From: Bacteroides sp.
GTDB taxonomy: Bacteria > Bacteroidota > Bacteroidia > Bacteroidales > Muribaculaceae
NCBI GenBank assembly: GCA_023663525.1
Contig: JAMPHF010000003.1
Location: forward strand, 14,185-78,184
Length of the DNA stretch: 64,000 nucleotides
Reading direction: 5' to 3'
Part shown: positions 43,916 through 53,502 of the stretch, in pieces
Layout of the letters: each line of letters starts with the position of its first letter
How positions within the stretch are numbered: position 1 is the first letter of the stretch
Made by a program: the position numbers and the translations under genes
Notes under the pieces: model-generated
The model's database searches: none
What the model was told of the DNA's origin: nothing
Seen by the model: only the letters and a program-made list of their open reading frames with translations

Positions 43916-45442
43916 ATGCGTATCGACAAATTATTGATAATATGCGCTGTCATGGCAGGGCTTATGATGTCCTGCTCGGAGCGAAGGGACAGCGATCATC
44001 TGGTGATCCTCCACACCAACGACACTCATTCGGCCATAGATCCCGACCGTCATGATCAGGGTGGAGTGGCGCGTCGCAAGGTATTGATTGACAGCGTGCT
44101 CGGTGAGCATGAGAATGTGATGCTTATCGATGCGGGAGATGCGGTGCAGGGATCGCTCTACTATACTCTTTTCGGTGGTGAGGTCGAGCGTAAACTCATG
44201 AATCACCTCGGCTATGACATTCAGATTCTCGGAAATCATGAGTTTGACAAGGGGCTTGACCAACTTGCCCGGGAATGGAAGCAGTTGAACGCCAATCGTC
44301 TGAGTACTAATTATGATTTTACTGACACACCTCTCGACGGCTTGTTTGTGCCGTCAATGATGCGTAAGGTCGGCGACAGACTCATCGGTTTCATCGGCAT
44401 TAATCTTGACCCTGCCGGAATCGTCACTGAGACTAACTACAAGGGTGTCAAATATATTGACGGACTGAAGGCAGCCAATGAGGAGGCCGCGAGGCTGAAG
44501 CAACAGGGTGCTGATATGATTATCGCTGTCACTCATATCGGCTATGAGGGCGAGCCGGGTTACAGCGATGTGGATATAGCCCGCAATTCACGTGACATAG
44601 ATGTGATCATCGGTGGCCATTCACACACGGTCATCGATCCTGCCGATACTCGTGATGGTGTCCCGAGCTGGAGGATTCCGAACATGGGGGGCGATACGGT
44701 AGCAGTCCTGCAGACAGGCTCAAGCGGAGTGAATCTCGGAGAAATAGATATTGACTTGGATACCAAACAGGTGACTGCACGCCTCATACCTGTCAACAAC
44801 CGTCTTGACGACAGGGTCGATCCGGCGGTGGAGGAAATCATAGCACCGTATCGTCAGAAAGTGGAGAAGATGCGGTCAATGGTCATTGGCTCATCACCTT
44901 ACGAATTTGAGCGTAAATCGATCGAGATGCGCAATCTGCTCAGCGATTTTGTCAAGATACGAGGGGAGGAACTGTGCGGTAAGCCGGTTGATCTCTCCAT
45001 AATGAACAAAGGCGGCATCCGCAACAGTCTGACTACCGGTGACATTACCAAGGGTGAGATTATCGACATCGCGCCGTTCGACAATTCCATTGTCGTGATG
45101 GAAATCAGCGGGCGTGATTTGCTCGACAATATTGCGGTGATGGCCGCGCAGGATGGACAAGGTGTCAGCAGTAATGTTGAGGTGCTTTTCGACCCTTCGA
45201 CAAAGGCTGTCAACACAGCGACAATCGACGGGAAGCCTATAAGAGCCGACAAAACATATCGTCTGGCCACCATCGACTATCTTGCTGCCGGAAATGACTA
45301 CATGGAGCCTCTCAAGCGTGGAAATGTCATAGCTTCAAGCAAAGAGGTGCTTTATCAGATTCTGATTGATTATATAGCTGACGGTAAGCTCGATTCGCTT
45401 CTTGCAAATCCCGACAAGGTGGCGAGGATGAGAAGTTTCTGA
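43916..45442 (+). CDS. 5'-nucleotidase/UshA-like metallophosphatase lipoprotein
   Basis: A 508-residue lipoprotein (lipobox MMSC, Cys20) with a two-domain UshA architecture. The N-terminal calcineurin-like domain (about 28-290) has the metal ligands in LHTNDTHS (Asp36, His38), IDAGDAVQG, LGNHEFDKG, ITVTHIG-like AVTHIGYEG and GGHSHTVID. The C-terminal 5'-nucleotidase domain (about 320-490) has MNKGGIRNSL and the RLATIDYLAAGNDYM hydrophobic base-binding segment. It hydrolyses extracellular nucleotides or UDP-sugars in the periplasm, providing nucleosides and phosphate. It has its own promoter. Confidence 0.93.
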   Translation: MRIDKLLIICAVMAGLMMSCSERRDSDHLVILHTNDTHSAIDPDRHDQGGVARRKVLIDSVLGEHENVMLIDAGDAVQGSLYYTLFGGEVERKLMNHLGYDIQILGNHEFDKGLDQLAREWKQLNANRLSTNYDFTDTPLDGLFVPSMMRKVGDRLIGFIGINLDPAGIVTETNYKGVKYIDGLKAANEEAARLKQQGADMIIAVTHIGYEGEPGYSDVDIARNSRDIDVIIGGHSHTVIDPADTRDGVPSWRIPNMGGDTVAVLQTGSSGVNLGEIDIDLDTKQVTARLIPVNNRLDDRVDPAVEEIIAPYRQKVEKMRSMVIGSSPYEFERKSIEMRNLLSDFVKIRGEELCGKPVDLSIMNKGGIRNSLTTGDITKGEIIDIAPFDNSIVVMEISGRDLLDNIAVMAAQDGQGVSSNVEVLFDPSTKAVNTATIDGKPIRADKTYRLATIDYLAAGNDYMEPLKRGNVIASSKEVLYQILIDYIADGKLDSLLANPDKVARMRSF

Positions 45443-45517
45443 GATTAGTCAACTGTTATATAGAAAAATACGCACCCCTTACTATAAGCATTTTATTGTT
45501 AAACAAACTCTTTGATT

Positions 45518-45889
45518 ATGAATGGCTGGTTTACGGTCGGTTTGCTCGTCGTCTCAAACATTTTCATGACCTTCGCATGGTATGGACAGTTGAAACTGTC
45601 GGAAATGAAGGTCATAACTTCCGATACACCTCTCTATCTGGTTATCATCCTGTCGTGGGTGGTCGCATTGTTTGAATATTGCTTCATGGTGCCGGCGAAC
45701 CGTTACGGCTTCATCGGCAATGGCGGTCAATTTTCGCTTTTGCAACTCAAGGTGATGCAGGAGGTCATCTCTCTGCTCGTCTTCACAGTGTTTGCGATAC
45801 TTCTGTTCAAGGGTGAGCACCTGCAATGGAATCATTTCCTTGCATTCGGTCTGCTGATTGCGGCGGTGTATCTCGTGTTTATGGAGTGA
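45518..45889 (+). CDS. DUF486 small membrane protein
   Basis: A 123-residue protein of four hydrophobic segments (about 4-22, 37-55, 73-93, 103-121), characteristic of the DUF486 family, which is related to the drug/metabolite transporter superfamily. The conserved FMVPANRYG segment sits near residue 58. The start at 45518 (ATG) is used; a TTG two codons upstream is unlikely. No function is established. It is convergent with the U32 peptidase gene, whose stop is 8 bases away. Confidence 0.85.
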   Translation: MNGWFTVGLLVVSNIFMTFAWYGQLKLSEMKVITSDTPLYLVIILSWVVALFEYCFMVPANRYGFIGNGGQFSLLQLKVMQEVISLLVFTVFAILLFKGEHLQWNHFLAFGLLIAAVYLVFME

Positions 45890-45897
45890 TCTTATAG

Positions 45898-47760
45898 TCA
45901 GTCGGTGTAGACATTCATGCGGCAGTTGCTGCAATCAAAGTCGAGCCGTAGCCGGATGTCGGCACTGACGAGAGTCAATCGCTCCTCCCAGTCCTTGCCT
46001 GAGGGGGTCTTCAGACATTTGCCAAATTCGCGGCGCAGACAATAGCGGGTGGTCATCACTGGTTCATTTTTTTGATTGGAAGTGGCTTTCGGCTTGTCGG
46101 CGACCTCGATTGCCGGGTCAATTACCGTGGCTCCGTGCGAGATGTAAAAATCGCGGGCAAGGCGGTTGGCCACGTTGTCGTGGACACTCAGTTTCGGTCC
46201 GTGAGGGAGGGGAATGTCAAATTTTTCAGGCAGGCGGTAGGTGAAACCGTATGTGGCTTTTGCTGTTTTGTCGAGAGCCGCGATGCAGTCGCGACGCAGG
46301 TTTGCAAGGATTGAAGCCGGGATGAAAACCGCTCCCGCAAGGTCCACGATGCGGCGTGACCGATAGATTGTTCCTCCGAGTTTGTCGAGAATCCGTCGGC
46401 GAGGTGTCTCCTGAGGTGTGACCGCTTCCTGAAGTGTGACGCCTTCCGCTGTCACTACTGCGTGACATCCGCGTGCGTCAGTCATTTCAAGAGCGATTCT
46501 ATCGGAGGAGATTACGCGTAGAGCCATATCGACGGCGATGGTGCGCGAGGTGGTGGCTGACGTTATCTTGTCGTCAAATTCTTTGTCACGGTTGCGGTAG
46601 AGGATGGTGCCGGATGGAATATCCTGTGGGGTCGCGGGAAACAACTTGTTGCCCTCCACTCGATTCAGTCTGAACCCGCGAAACAATCCGGCGGGTGTGA
46701 AGTATCCGAGTCCGTCGCCATTGGCGAGATTAGCGTCAAGGCGTGCGGTGATGACCTTTGGTCGGCAGTTCGTCACAGTCCCTACCTTTAGTCCTGTCGC
46801 CTTGGGCGATGCGGTCGACGCCATGCCGCCGGATGGGGCTTTGCCTGTCAGAAAGTAAGAGGTGAAACCTCTGTTGAAGCTCTTGTCGAGCGACGGTTTG
46901 AAGCCGAGGCGCACGTCACCGACGGATTGGCGGATGTATCTCCCGCCGCTCTCATTGATAAATTTATCAAGGATATTGCTGTATGCGCCCACGACATTTC
47001 TGACGTATGATTCATCCTTCAGTCGGCCTTCGATTTTGAATGAGCTGATACCTGCTTCCACCATTTCGGGGATGACGGCTGAGCGGTTGAGGTCGCGGAG
47101 CGAGAGGAGATGTCTGTTTTTGATTAGCGTGTTTCCATTGCGGTCAATAAGGTTGAAAGGCAGCCGGCATATCTGCGCGCACTCTCCACGGTTGGCACTG
47201 CGTCCCGTCGTGGCGAAACTTGCACGGCAGTCACCGCTGTAACTCACGCATAGGGCACCGTGGATGAATGCCTCAAGTGGCGTGTCGGGTACGGCTTCAT
47301 GTATCTCAGCCATTTCTCTGAGTGAGAGTTCGCGTGCAAGCACCAACCGTGAGAATCCTGCATCGGCAAGAAAACGTGCTTTCGCCGCATCGCGAATGTC
47401 ACATTGTGTACTCGCATGGAGTTCAATCGGTGGAATGTCCATGCGGAGCACTGCCATGTCCTGCACGATGAGAGCATCGACTCCGGCTCTGTAAAGTTCA
47501 CCGATCAGGCGTTCGACTTCCGCGAGTTCATCGTCATATATTATTGTATTGACTGTGGCAAACACTTTAGCCTTGAACTGATGGGCGTAGTCCGCCACGC
47601 GAGCAATGTCGCTGACCGAATTGGCGGCGGCATGACGTGCACCGTGGCTCGAAGCTCCTATGTAGACTGCGTCGGCACCGGCTGTGATTGCCGCAATCGC
47701 TGTCTCAGCGTTGCGCGCAGGTGCCAGAAGTTCGAGTTTTGTCGGTGATGTTTTGCTCAT
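45898..47760 (-). CDS. Peptidase U32 family protein (RlhA/YhbU-like)
   Basis: A 620-residue U32 protein. The N-terminal TIM-barrel-like domain opens with ELLAPARNAETAIAAITAGA (7-26) and contains DAVYIGASSHGAR, the family's HGALCVSYSGDCRAS (about 168-182) and NRGECAQICRLPF, whose cysteines are the expected metal or iron-sulfur ligands. A DUF3656-type C-terminal half follows. In E. coli the paralogue RlhA hydroxylates C2501 of 23S rRNA; others are linked to ubiquinone hydroxylation. Which role applies cannot be told from the sequence. It is divergent from the fucP unit. Confidence 0.85.
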   Translation of the reverse strand: MSKTSPTKLELLAPARNAETAIAAITAGADAVYIGASSHGARHAAANSVSDIARVADYAHQFKAKVFATVNTIIYDDELAEVERLIGELYRAGVDALIVQDMAVLRMDIPPIELHASTQCDIRDAAKARFLADAGFSRLVLARELSLREMAEIHEAVPDTPLEAFIHGALCVSYSGDCRASFATTGRSANRGECAQICRLPFNLIDRNGNTLIKNRHLLSLRDLNRSAVIPEMVEAGISSFKIEGRLKDESYVRNVVGAYSNILDKFINESGGRYIRQSVGDVRLGFKPSLDKSFNRGFTSYFLTGKAPSGGMASTASPKATGLKVGTVTNCRPKVITARLDANLANGDGLGYFTPAGLFRGFRLNRVEGNKLFPATPQDIPSGTILYRNRDKEFDDKITSATTSRTIAVDMALRVISSDRIALEMTDARGCHAVVTAEGVTLQEAVTPQETPRRRILDKLGGTIYRSRRIVDLAGAVFIPASILANLRRDCIAALDKTAKATYGFTYRLPEKFDIPLPHGPKLSVHDNVANRLARDFYISHGATVIDPAIEVADKPKATSNQKNEPVMTTRYCLRREFGKCLKTPSGKDWEERLTLVSADIRLRLDFDCSNCRMNVYTD

Positions 47761-47872
47761 GAATATTTCTTATTGTTAAAATGAGTTAAATTTGACGATT
47801 ATCGATTAAACCTTGTGGTGTTTGTCGAGTCAAAAATTTAAACAACGTAATAGAATTAGCTTTTTGATTATA

Positions 47873-47906
47873 GCTCTGCGTCGGCTCGTGAAGAGTGGCG
47901 CAGAGC
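47873..47906. terminator. Hairpin after fucP
   Basis: An 8-bp GC-rich stem (47873-47880 with 47899-47906) closes an 18-base loop in the gap before the U32 gene. T-runs are present but separated by a few bases, so it may close the fucose transcript on the minus strand. Confidence 0.45.
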
Positions 47907-47966
47907 AAAATTTTTTATGGATATTATATTGCTTTGTTGAAGCGGGGGGTAGGGTAAGCTGCACGA

Positions 47967-49268
47967 CTAATCTCTTGCCCTGCGCATACCATAGACCACT
48001 ACGACGATAAAACATATCAGCGGTAACACGAATGAGAGATTGACGGCGGGAAATCCTGAGATGGTGCCGCAATCAATGATTCGGGCCTGCACCGGCGGGA
48101 GGACCGAGCCTCCGAGGATTGCCATGATGAGACCGGCTGCACCAAATTTCGCATCATCGCCGAGACCGTTGAGGGCGATACCGTAGATGGTCGGGAACAT
48201 GAGCGACATGCACGCTGAGACACCCACGAGACAGTAAATGCCCATGCGGTCCTGGAATGCGATGACACCGACAGTCAGTATGGCGGCCGCCGTGCCGAGC
48301 ACGGCAAGCAATCGTCCGGCGTTGATGTAGCGCAGGAGGTAGGTGCAGATGAAACGGCTGCAGCAGAATATGGCCATCGCGATTATATTGTAGCGTTGTG
48401 AGAGGATTTCCGCGCTTTTTTCGTCCATGCCCTCAAGCATGAAGATTCTTGTGCCGTACTGGATGATGAATGTCCAGCACATGATCTGTGCGCCGACGTA
48501 GAAGAACTGTGCTATCACGCCTTCGCGGTAACGGCTGAGGGAGAAGATGCGTTTGAGTGTCCCGAAGAAGTTGATGTCGTGCGACTTGTCACCATTCTTG
48601 GGCATACGGGTCACGGCGATGACAACAAACATGAGCAGTACGACCAGACCGATAAACACGTAAGGGGTGATGAGGGTGAGAAGGTCGGCATCGCGGACGG
48701 CTTCAAACTCTGTATCGCTGAGGTTGGCACGTTCGGATGACTCCATCGGGTTGAGCTTGGCCTGGATGAAGGTCATGGCAGTCCACATTCCGAGCAGTGA
48801 GCCGACGGGATTAAACGACTGGGCCATGTTGAGGCGGCGGGTCGCGGTCGCCTCCGAACCCATCGAGAGGATGTAGGGGTTGCAGCTTGTCTCAAGGAAT
48901 GAGAGTCCGCACGTGAGGATGAAATATGCTATCAGGAAGGGATAGTAGTTGCCTGTCAGCATGGCGGGATAGAACAGGAACGCGCCGCAGGCGTAGAGTC
49001 CGAGTCCGAGGAGGACACCGGCTTTGTAGGAGAAACGGCGGATGAAGATAGCTGCCGGAAATGCCATGGCGAAGTAGCCTCCGTAGAATGCAACCTGAAT
49101 GAGTGTTCCGTCAGTCACGCTCATGCGGAATATTTTCGAGAAGGCTTTCACCATCGGGTTGGTGATGTCATTGGCAAAGCCCCATAAAGCAAAGCAACTT
49201 GTGATCAGGATGAATGGCACGAGATAGTTGACGCCATTGGCCTTTAACAGTGATTCGTTTTCTTTCAT
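47967..49268 (-). CDS. fucP: FucP-like sugar:H+ symporter (MFS)
   Basis: A 433-residue major-facilitator protein with twelve transmembrane segments, closest in look to E. coli FucP (L-fucose:proton symporter). The N terminus has FILITSCFALWGFANDITNPMV (in parts), with the Asn-Asp of ANDIT and the later GLSFLETSCNPYI that match FucP residues around Glu135/Asn162. The gene is the last of the fucI-mutarotase-fucP unit, 50 bases after the mutarotase stop, so L-fucose is the likely substrate. Confidence 0.88.
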   Translation of the reverse strand: MKENESLLKANGVNYLVPFILITSCFALWGFANDITNPMVKAFSKIFRMSVTDGTLIQVAFYGGYFAMAFPAAIFIRRFSYKAGVLLGLGLYACGAFLFYPAMLTGNYYPFLIAYFILTCGLSFLETSCNPYILSMGSEATATRRLNMAQSFNPVGSLLGMWTAMTFIQAKLNPMESSERANLSDTEFEAVRDADLLTLITPYVFIGLVVLLMFVVIAVTRMPKNGDKSHDINFFGTLKRIFSLSRYREGVIAQFFYVGAQIMCWTFIIQYGTRIFMLEGMDEKSAEILSQRYNIIAMAIFCCSRFICTYLLRYINAGRLLAVLGTAAAILTVGVIAFQDRMGIYCLVGVSACMSLMFPTIYGIALNGLGDDAKFGAAGLIMAILGGSVLPPVQARIIDCGTISGFPAVNLSFVLPLICFIVVVVYGMRRARD

Positions 49269-49318
49269 TTGTAGATGTTGGTTATTACATATAAGGTAAG
49301 AAGTCTGATTGCAGTTTT

Positions 49319-49708
49319 TCAGTCATAAAGGTGGAACACACGTTCCATCGGTTGCCATTTTTCTGCTGATGATGCACCCGGCTCGGTCAGTTGGAACATC
49401 GACATGTAGTCTTCCCATTCCTGCTGGCGTGGCAGGGTTGCAAGCCGGGTCATGGCTGCATCGAGGTCAAGGTCGGCGGGTGCCTCAAGAATCATCATGA
49501 GACGTGTCCCACGTATATAGATGTCCATTTCAAGAATGCCCACCTCTTTGATTCCTGCAAGAATCTCAGGCCAGAAGTTTTCCTCTGCGTGACGTTTGCG
49601 GTATTCCTTGATTAGCTCCGGGTCATCCCTCAGGTCAAGTGTCCGGCAGTAGCGTTTCACCGGGACTTTGTATTGACGCATCGGATAGCCGTCTTCTTTC
49701 TTCTCCAT
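49319..49708 (-). CDS. L-rhamnose/L-fucose mutarotase family protein
   Basis: A 129-residue DUF718-type ferredoxin-like fold that interconverts alpha and beta anomers of L-rhamnose or L-fucose. Conserved residues include KRYCRTLDLRDDPELI (17-32), EYRKRHAEENFWPEI and IYIRGTRLMMILEA. Next to fucI and fucP its substrate is more likely L-fucose than rhamnose. The start at 49708 is used because it follows the hairpin at 49727-49797; an upstream ATG at 49750 lies inside that hairpin, and a later ATG at 49681 remains possible. Confidence 0.85.
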   Translation of the reverse strand: MEKKEDGYPMRQYKVPVKRYCRTLDLRDDPELIKEYRKRHAEENFWPEILAGIKEVGILEMDIYIRGTRLMMILEAPADLDLDAAMTRLATLPRQQEWEDYMSMFQLTEPGASSAEKWQPMERVFHLYD

Positions 49709-49726
49709 GTTGAAAATATGACTATG

Positions 49727-49797
49727 AAAAAAAGGAGACACGGAAGACAAAAGAGTCTGAATGATGTCAATTCTGTCTTGTCGTGTCTCCTTTTTTT
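49727..49797 (-). terminator. Terminator/attenuator between fucI and the mutarotase gene
   Basis: A strong stem (GGAGACACG with CGTGTCTCC, and AGACA with TGTCT inside) has poly-A before and poly-T after on both strands. In the minus direction it lies directly after fucI and just ahead of the mutarotase start. It would terminate or dampen transcription into the mutarotase and fucP genes. Confidence 0.8.
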
Positions 49798-49814
49798 ATG
49801 AATGTTTATCTAAT

Positions 49815-51593
49815 TTATTTGTAGATAGGACCGTAGGTTGCACATGCGCGGTAGTCAGAGCCTTCTTTGTCCATTCCGAATGCATTCCATGCTGCGGGGC
49901 GGAAGATGCCTTCGTCCTCGACATTGTGCATGCACACGGGGATTCGGAGTATTGAGGCGAGGGTGATGAGATCCTTGCCAATATGACCGTAGGAAATTGC
50001 TCCGTGGTTTGCTCCCCAGTTGTTCATCACTGAGTAGACATCCTTGAAGGCATCGCGGTCGGGGCAGAGACGGGGGACGAACCATGTGGTGGGCCAGGTC
50101 GGGTCTGTGCGCATATCGAGAACCTTGTTGATTTCGGGATCTACATCGGCAGTCCAGCCTTCGGCAATCTGGAGCACCGGTCCGAGTCCTTTGACGAGGT
50201 TGAGGCGCATCATTGTCATCGGCATTCCGCCTTTGGTGAGGAAGTTTGACGAGAAACCGCCTCCACGGAAGTAGTCACGGTCAGCCGGATACCATGTCGT
50301 GGCTCCAAGACACTTCTCAACATCCTCGTCGGTCATTTCCCAGTGGGGTTTCATTGTCGGATTGCCCTCTGCATCGGTTGATTGCCCCGTGCCGTCGAGA
50401 GTGGTCGCGCCTGAATTGATGAGGTGGATCATACCGTTGGCTGCAATGCCTGTGAGTTCTTTTCCTGTCACACGCTTAACTGCTTCGGGACTCCAGTATG
50501 TGCGGATGTCGCTGAAGAACTGGGCGCGGTTGGTGAGAAGATGACCGAAAAGCATTGCCACGCCGTTGCATGCATCGTTTTCAGTTGCAAGCACAAAGGC
50601 CTCGCGGATACCGTTCCAGTCAAATGATGTGTTCATGAGGGCTTCAGTGAAGTCACCGTTGGGATAGAAGTCTGTCCACTGACGCTGACCCTGGAAACCG
50701 CCGGCAATGGCATTGTGTCCGAGAGCTTCCTCTTTGTAGCCCATCTCAAGGAGTTTGGGATTGCCTTTCATGAGGTCGCGGACAATGAGAGTCAGCTTCA
50801 CGATGAACTCCCAGTCTGCATCCTTCTCTTCGCGGGTCTTTTTCTTCTCGGGGCGATTCTTGAAGTCCTCGCCTTCGCGCGGCTTGCAATATTTTTCTGT
50901 CCAAGCCATTGCTTTGGCATATTCATCATGGTCATATATGCCGAGGGTCATGCGGCGGATGATTTCGGCAGAGTCGATTGACTCGTTGCGCATTCCGAGA
51001 TATTCCTGGAAGAAATCGGGATTCACGATTGAACCTGCGATACCCATGCAGACAGAGCCGATCGAGAGGTATGACTTGCCGCGCATGAGGGCAACGGCGA
51101 GAGCGGCACGGGTGAAGCGGAGAAGTTTTTCTGCAACATCGTCAGGAATTGTATTGTCGTTGAGATCCTGGACATTGTGACCGTAGATACCGAATGCGGG
51201 AAGACCCTTCTGTGCATGAGCTGCGAGTACGGCTGCAAGATATACTGCACCGGGACGTTCAGTTCCGTTGAAACCCCACACAGCTTTCGGCCAGTAGGGA
51301 TTCATGTCCATTGTCTCTGCTCCATAACACCAGCAGGAGGTGACTGATATAGTGGCACCAACGCCTTCACGCTCAAACTTCTCGGCGCAAGCTGCTGCCT
51401 CAGGGACACGGCCGATGGTGCTGTCAGCTATCACGCACTGTACCGGAGTTCCGTCCGGATAACGCAGGTTGGTCGATATGAGGTCAGCCACTGCTTTTGC
51501 CAGATTCATGGTCTTGTCTTCAAGACTCTCGCGTATGCCACCTTGACGCGCGTCAATGATGGGGCGGATACCGATTTTAGGATAAGTATTCAT
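49815..51593 (-). CDS. fucI: L-fucose isomerase
   Basis: A 592-residue enzyme (E. coli FucI 591) converting L-fucose to L-fuculose with Mn2+ in the cytoplasm; also D-arabinose in many members. The sequence opens [27 protein letters not shown] (parts), with [29 protein letters not shown] near 95-123, and the metal-binding C-terminal half includes [19 protein letters not shown] and [11 protein letters not shown]-like [10 protein letters not shown]. It is the first gene of the fucose unit, with its own promoter box (51622-51629), and no fuculokinase or aldolase gene is visible in this window. Confidence 0.96.
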   Translation of the reverse strand: MNTYPKIGIRPIIDARQGGIRESLEDKTMNLAKAVADLISTNLRYPDGTPVQCVIADSTIGRVPEAAACAEKFEREGVGATISVTSCWCYGAETMDMNPYWPKAVWGFNGTERPGAVYLAAVLAAHAQKGLPAFGIYGHNVQDLNDNTIPDDVAEKLLRFTRAALAVALMRGKSYLSIGSVCMGIAGSIVNPDFFQEYLGMRNESIDSAEIIRRMTLGIYDHDEYAKAMAWTEKYCKPREGEDFKNRPEKKKTREEKDADWEFIVKLTLIVRDLMKGNPKLLEMGYKEEALGHNAIAGGFQGQRQWTDFYPNGDFTEALMNTSFDWNGIREAFVLATENDACNGVAMLFGHLLTNRAQFFSDIRTYWSPEAVKRVTGKELTGIAANGMIHLINSGATTLDGTGQSTDAEGNPTMKPHWEMTDEDVEKCLGATTWYPADRDYFRGGGFSSNFLTKGGMPMTMMRLNLVKGLGPVLQIAEGWTADVDPEINKVLDMRTDPTWPTTWFVPRLCPDRDAFKDVYSVMNNWGANHGAISYGHIGKDLITLASILRIPVCMHNVEDEGIFRPAAWNAFGMDKEGSDYRACATYGPIYK

Positions 51594-51621
51594 GATATGT
51601 TGTTTATGAAAAGATATGTTG

Positions 51622-51629
51622 CAAATCTA
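51622..51629 (-). promoter_or_regulatory. -7 box for fucI
   Basis: The minus strand reads TAGATTTG at 51622-51629, 29 bases before the fucI start codon. It suggests that fucI does not depend only on read-through from the corrinoid genes upstream. Confidence 0.55.
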
Positions 51630-51688
51630 CTAAAAATTTTCGATATAGAACTTTTTGAAAGTTTAATAAAATGTTAATGGCGTGCCTG

Positions 51689-52387
51689 TCACTTGTCTTT
51701 CCTTCGGGGAAGCCGGCGCTTGTAGCACTGCTTGAAGTCGCAGATACCGCAGGAATATTCCAATTTTTTGACTTCCGGACCGAGTCCGATGACACCGCTC
51801 ACCGATTTTATCGGGGTCATCAGGCTTGACTCCGAAAGAGTGACGCCGCAGGGCTTCTCTGTCTGAAACAACGGAAAGAGCGACTGCTGCTCCGAGACGT
51901 GCCATCCGCAATAGCCCGGGCTGAAGCGGTTGGTGTGGTGCCATCCCGATTGCGAGAGCAGACCTTGAAGTTCTTCTTCCATCCTGTCGGCGGTCTTTTC
52001 AGCTATCACGCTGCCGATTGCATCGGCAATGAACACCTTCACCATGTCACCGTCGGCCATGAGTCTGTGCTGGAGGTTTTCAAACTCCATTCCGGCAGTG
52101 GCGATGAAGAATGCATAGCGTTGCGATCCTCGCAACTGGCGCGCGATGATGCGTCCGATGTTGAAGTCATGACCCATTGCCGAGAGATGGAATGTGTCGA
52201 TGGCGAGTTCCCCGTCTGTTATGAAGAAGCAGAACTGTGGACGAAGCATCCTGCGGATTTCTCCGAGCATATCCGCAGTCTCGCTGACCGTCATCTCATC
52301 GGGGCGGGCTGTCCCGTAGCCCATCTGCTCATAGATCTCAGCGTCGGTCAAGCCAAGTTGGTCGAAGGTCAGCTCACGTTGTATCAT
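51689..52387 (-). CDS. Stand-alone MetH-type reactivation protein with Cys-rich tail
   Basis: A 232-residue protein resembling the vitamin-B12-dependent methionine synthase activation domain. This domain binds S-adenosylmethionine and remethylates oxidised cob(II)alamin. Its signature is RFSPGYCGW (154-162), comparable to the RxxPGYxACP motif of MetH, followed by LFPLF and the TPIKSVSGVIGLGP stretch (191-204). The C terminus adds three cysteines, Cys213, Cys216 and Cys221 (CGICDFKQC), which could bind iron-sulfur or zinc and are not part of the MetH domain. The start codon overlaps the stop of the UroD-family gene by four bases (ATGA), so they are translationally coupled. Its partner is probably the corrinoid domain of the fusion at 57765. 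Confidence 0.8.
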   Translation of the reverse strand: MIQRELTFDQLGLTDAEIYEQMGYGTARPDEMTVSETADMLGEIRRMLRPQFCFFITDGELAIDTFHLSAMGHDFNIGRIIARQLRGSQRYAFFIATAGMEFENLQHRLMADGDMVKVFIADAIGSVIAEKTADRMEEELQGLLSQSGWHHTNRFSPGYCGWHVSEQQSLFPLFQTEKPCGVTLSESSLMTPIKSVSGVIGLGPEVKKLEYSCGICDFKQCYKRRLPRRKDK

Positions 52388-53388
52388 TTGTTGAATTCTT
52401 CGAGTGTTTCAAAGAATGCATCGATGTTGGCCAGCGGAGTGTGGGGTGGGGTGTCGCATCCGCTCGAAAGGACGAAGTTGGGATATTCGCGCATCTTGTC
52501 GAGAAGAGAACGCGTGGCTTCACGCATCTTTTCGGGTGTAGAATCCTTGAACACTGAGACGGGGTCAAGGTTGCCCATCGCGAGTGCTGTCGGGGGAACT
52601 TCGCGTATCACCTCCGCCATGTCGCATTTGTTGCCGAAATGATATGCTCCCGATCCGGTCGCAACCATTGCGCGGGTGCAGTGTCCCGTGTTTCCACAAT
52701 TGTGGAGCACCACGGTGAAGTAGTCATCCTGAACTCTATCGACAATCTGCTTCACGTAGTCGGAGGAGAATCGTTGGCAGTCCTCGTCCGACATGAGTCC
52801 GGCTGCCGGCTCTGCCATCACAACTCCGTTGACCCCTGTCTCTTTCAGCGCGAGACAGTAGCGGAGGATATATTCGGTGCATTTGGCGAGCAGTTTGTGG
52901 GCAGCTTCCGGATCCTGGTAGATGAGGACCATGATCTCCGACATGTCATAGAGTCGTCCTGCAAGCGAGAACGGACCGATGCAACCGCCGAGGACGGGAC
53001 GGTCCGTGATACTGCGTGCGGCAAGGAGATTGGCTTTGAGATACTGTGGGACGCGACCGGCTTTGAGCGACGGCACTTTGAGGCGGTCGATGTCCTCAGG
53101 GGTGTTCAGCAGATGACCTATGACTGCTGGAACCTCATTCTCTGTGAATGAAATTTCTGCGCCGAACGCCTCTGCCTCGACAGTGAGATCCATTATGACC
53201 GTCGCAGCGGCTGTCGGATATTTATTGGCCAAGGCCACGATGGCCTTATGGTGCGTGTCACCGTCACTTACGGCTTTGAGAACGGTGTCGCCGGTTATCT
53301 CTATCCCGGGGTGTGTCATCACGGGAATAGCGGCCACTTCCTTGCGTCCGATCAGCCCCTCAATCCACCGGGTCATGTTCATTTTCAT
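52384..53388 (-). CDS. MtaA-like UroD-family corrinoid methyltransferase
   Basis: A 334-residue UroD-fold protein of the MtaA/CmuA type, whose members transfer methyl groups between a methyl-corrinoid and a zinc-bound thiol (coenzyme M in methanogens). The zinc site is complete: His229 and Cys231 in LHNCG, and Cys311 in SSGCDTPP. The region also shows GGCIGPFSLAGRLYDM (134-149) and MAEPAAGLMS. In a bacterium the natural thiol cannot be coenzyme M unless imported, so homocysteine or another thiol, or folate, must be considered. It leads the two-gene operon with the activation protein; a TATATTTG box (53434-53441) lies upstream. Confidence 0.85.
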   Translation of the reverse strand: MKMNMTRWIEGLIGRKEVAAIPVMTHPGIEITGDTVLKAVSDGDTHHKAIVALANKYPTAAATVIMDLTVEAEAFGAEISFTENEVPAVIGHLLNTPEDIDRLKVPSLKAGRVPQYLKANLLAARSITDRPVLGGCIGPFSLAGRLYDMSEIMVLIYQDPEAAHKLLAKCTEYILRYCLALKETGVNGVVMAEPAAGLMSDEDCQRFSSDYVKQIVDRVQDDYFTVVLHNCGNTGHCTRAMVATGSGAYHFGNKCDMAEVIREVPPTALAMGNLDPVSVFKDSTPEKMREATRSLLDKMREYPNFVLSSGCDTPPHTPLANIDAFFETLEEFNK

Positions 53389-53433
53389 GCTTGTTACAAT
53401 ATGCTAAAGTTGAGCGATAGATGTTTCTGAGTG

Positions 53434-53441
53434 CAAATATA
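53434..53441 (-). promoter_or_regulatory. -7 box for the corrinoid methyltransferase operon
   Basis: On the minus strand TATATTTG (53434-53441) fits the Bacteroidota consensus and precedes the UroD-family start by 45 bases. It is back to back, 53 bases away, with the GH141-like gene's promoter, so one regulator could serve both operons. Confidence 0.55.
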
Positions 53442-53494
53442 CTTCTTTTCAGCTTAATTCTCTATAAAAATTTTCCATTTTCATTGATTATTTG

Positions 53495-53502
53495 TACTTT
53501 TG
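53495..53502 (+). promoter_or_regulatory. -7 box for the GH141-like operon
   Basis: TACTTTTG at 53495-53502 fits TAnnTTTG. The ATG is 73 bases downstream at 53575. With the minus-strand box it defines a divergent regulatory region. Confidence 0.55.
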
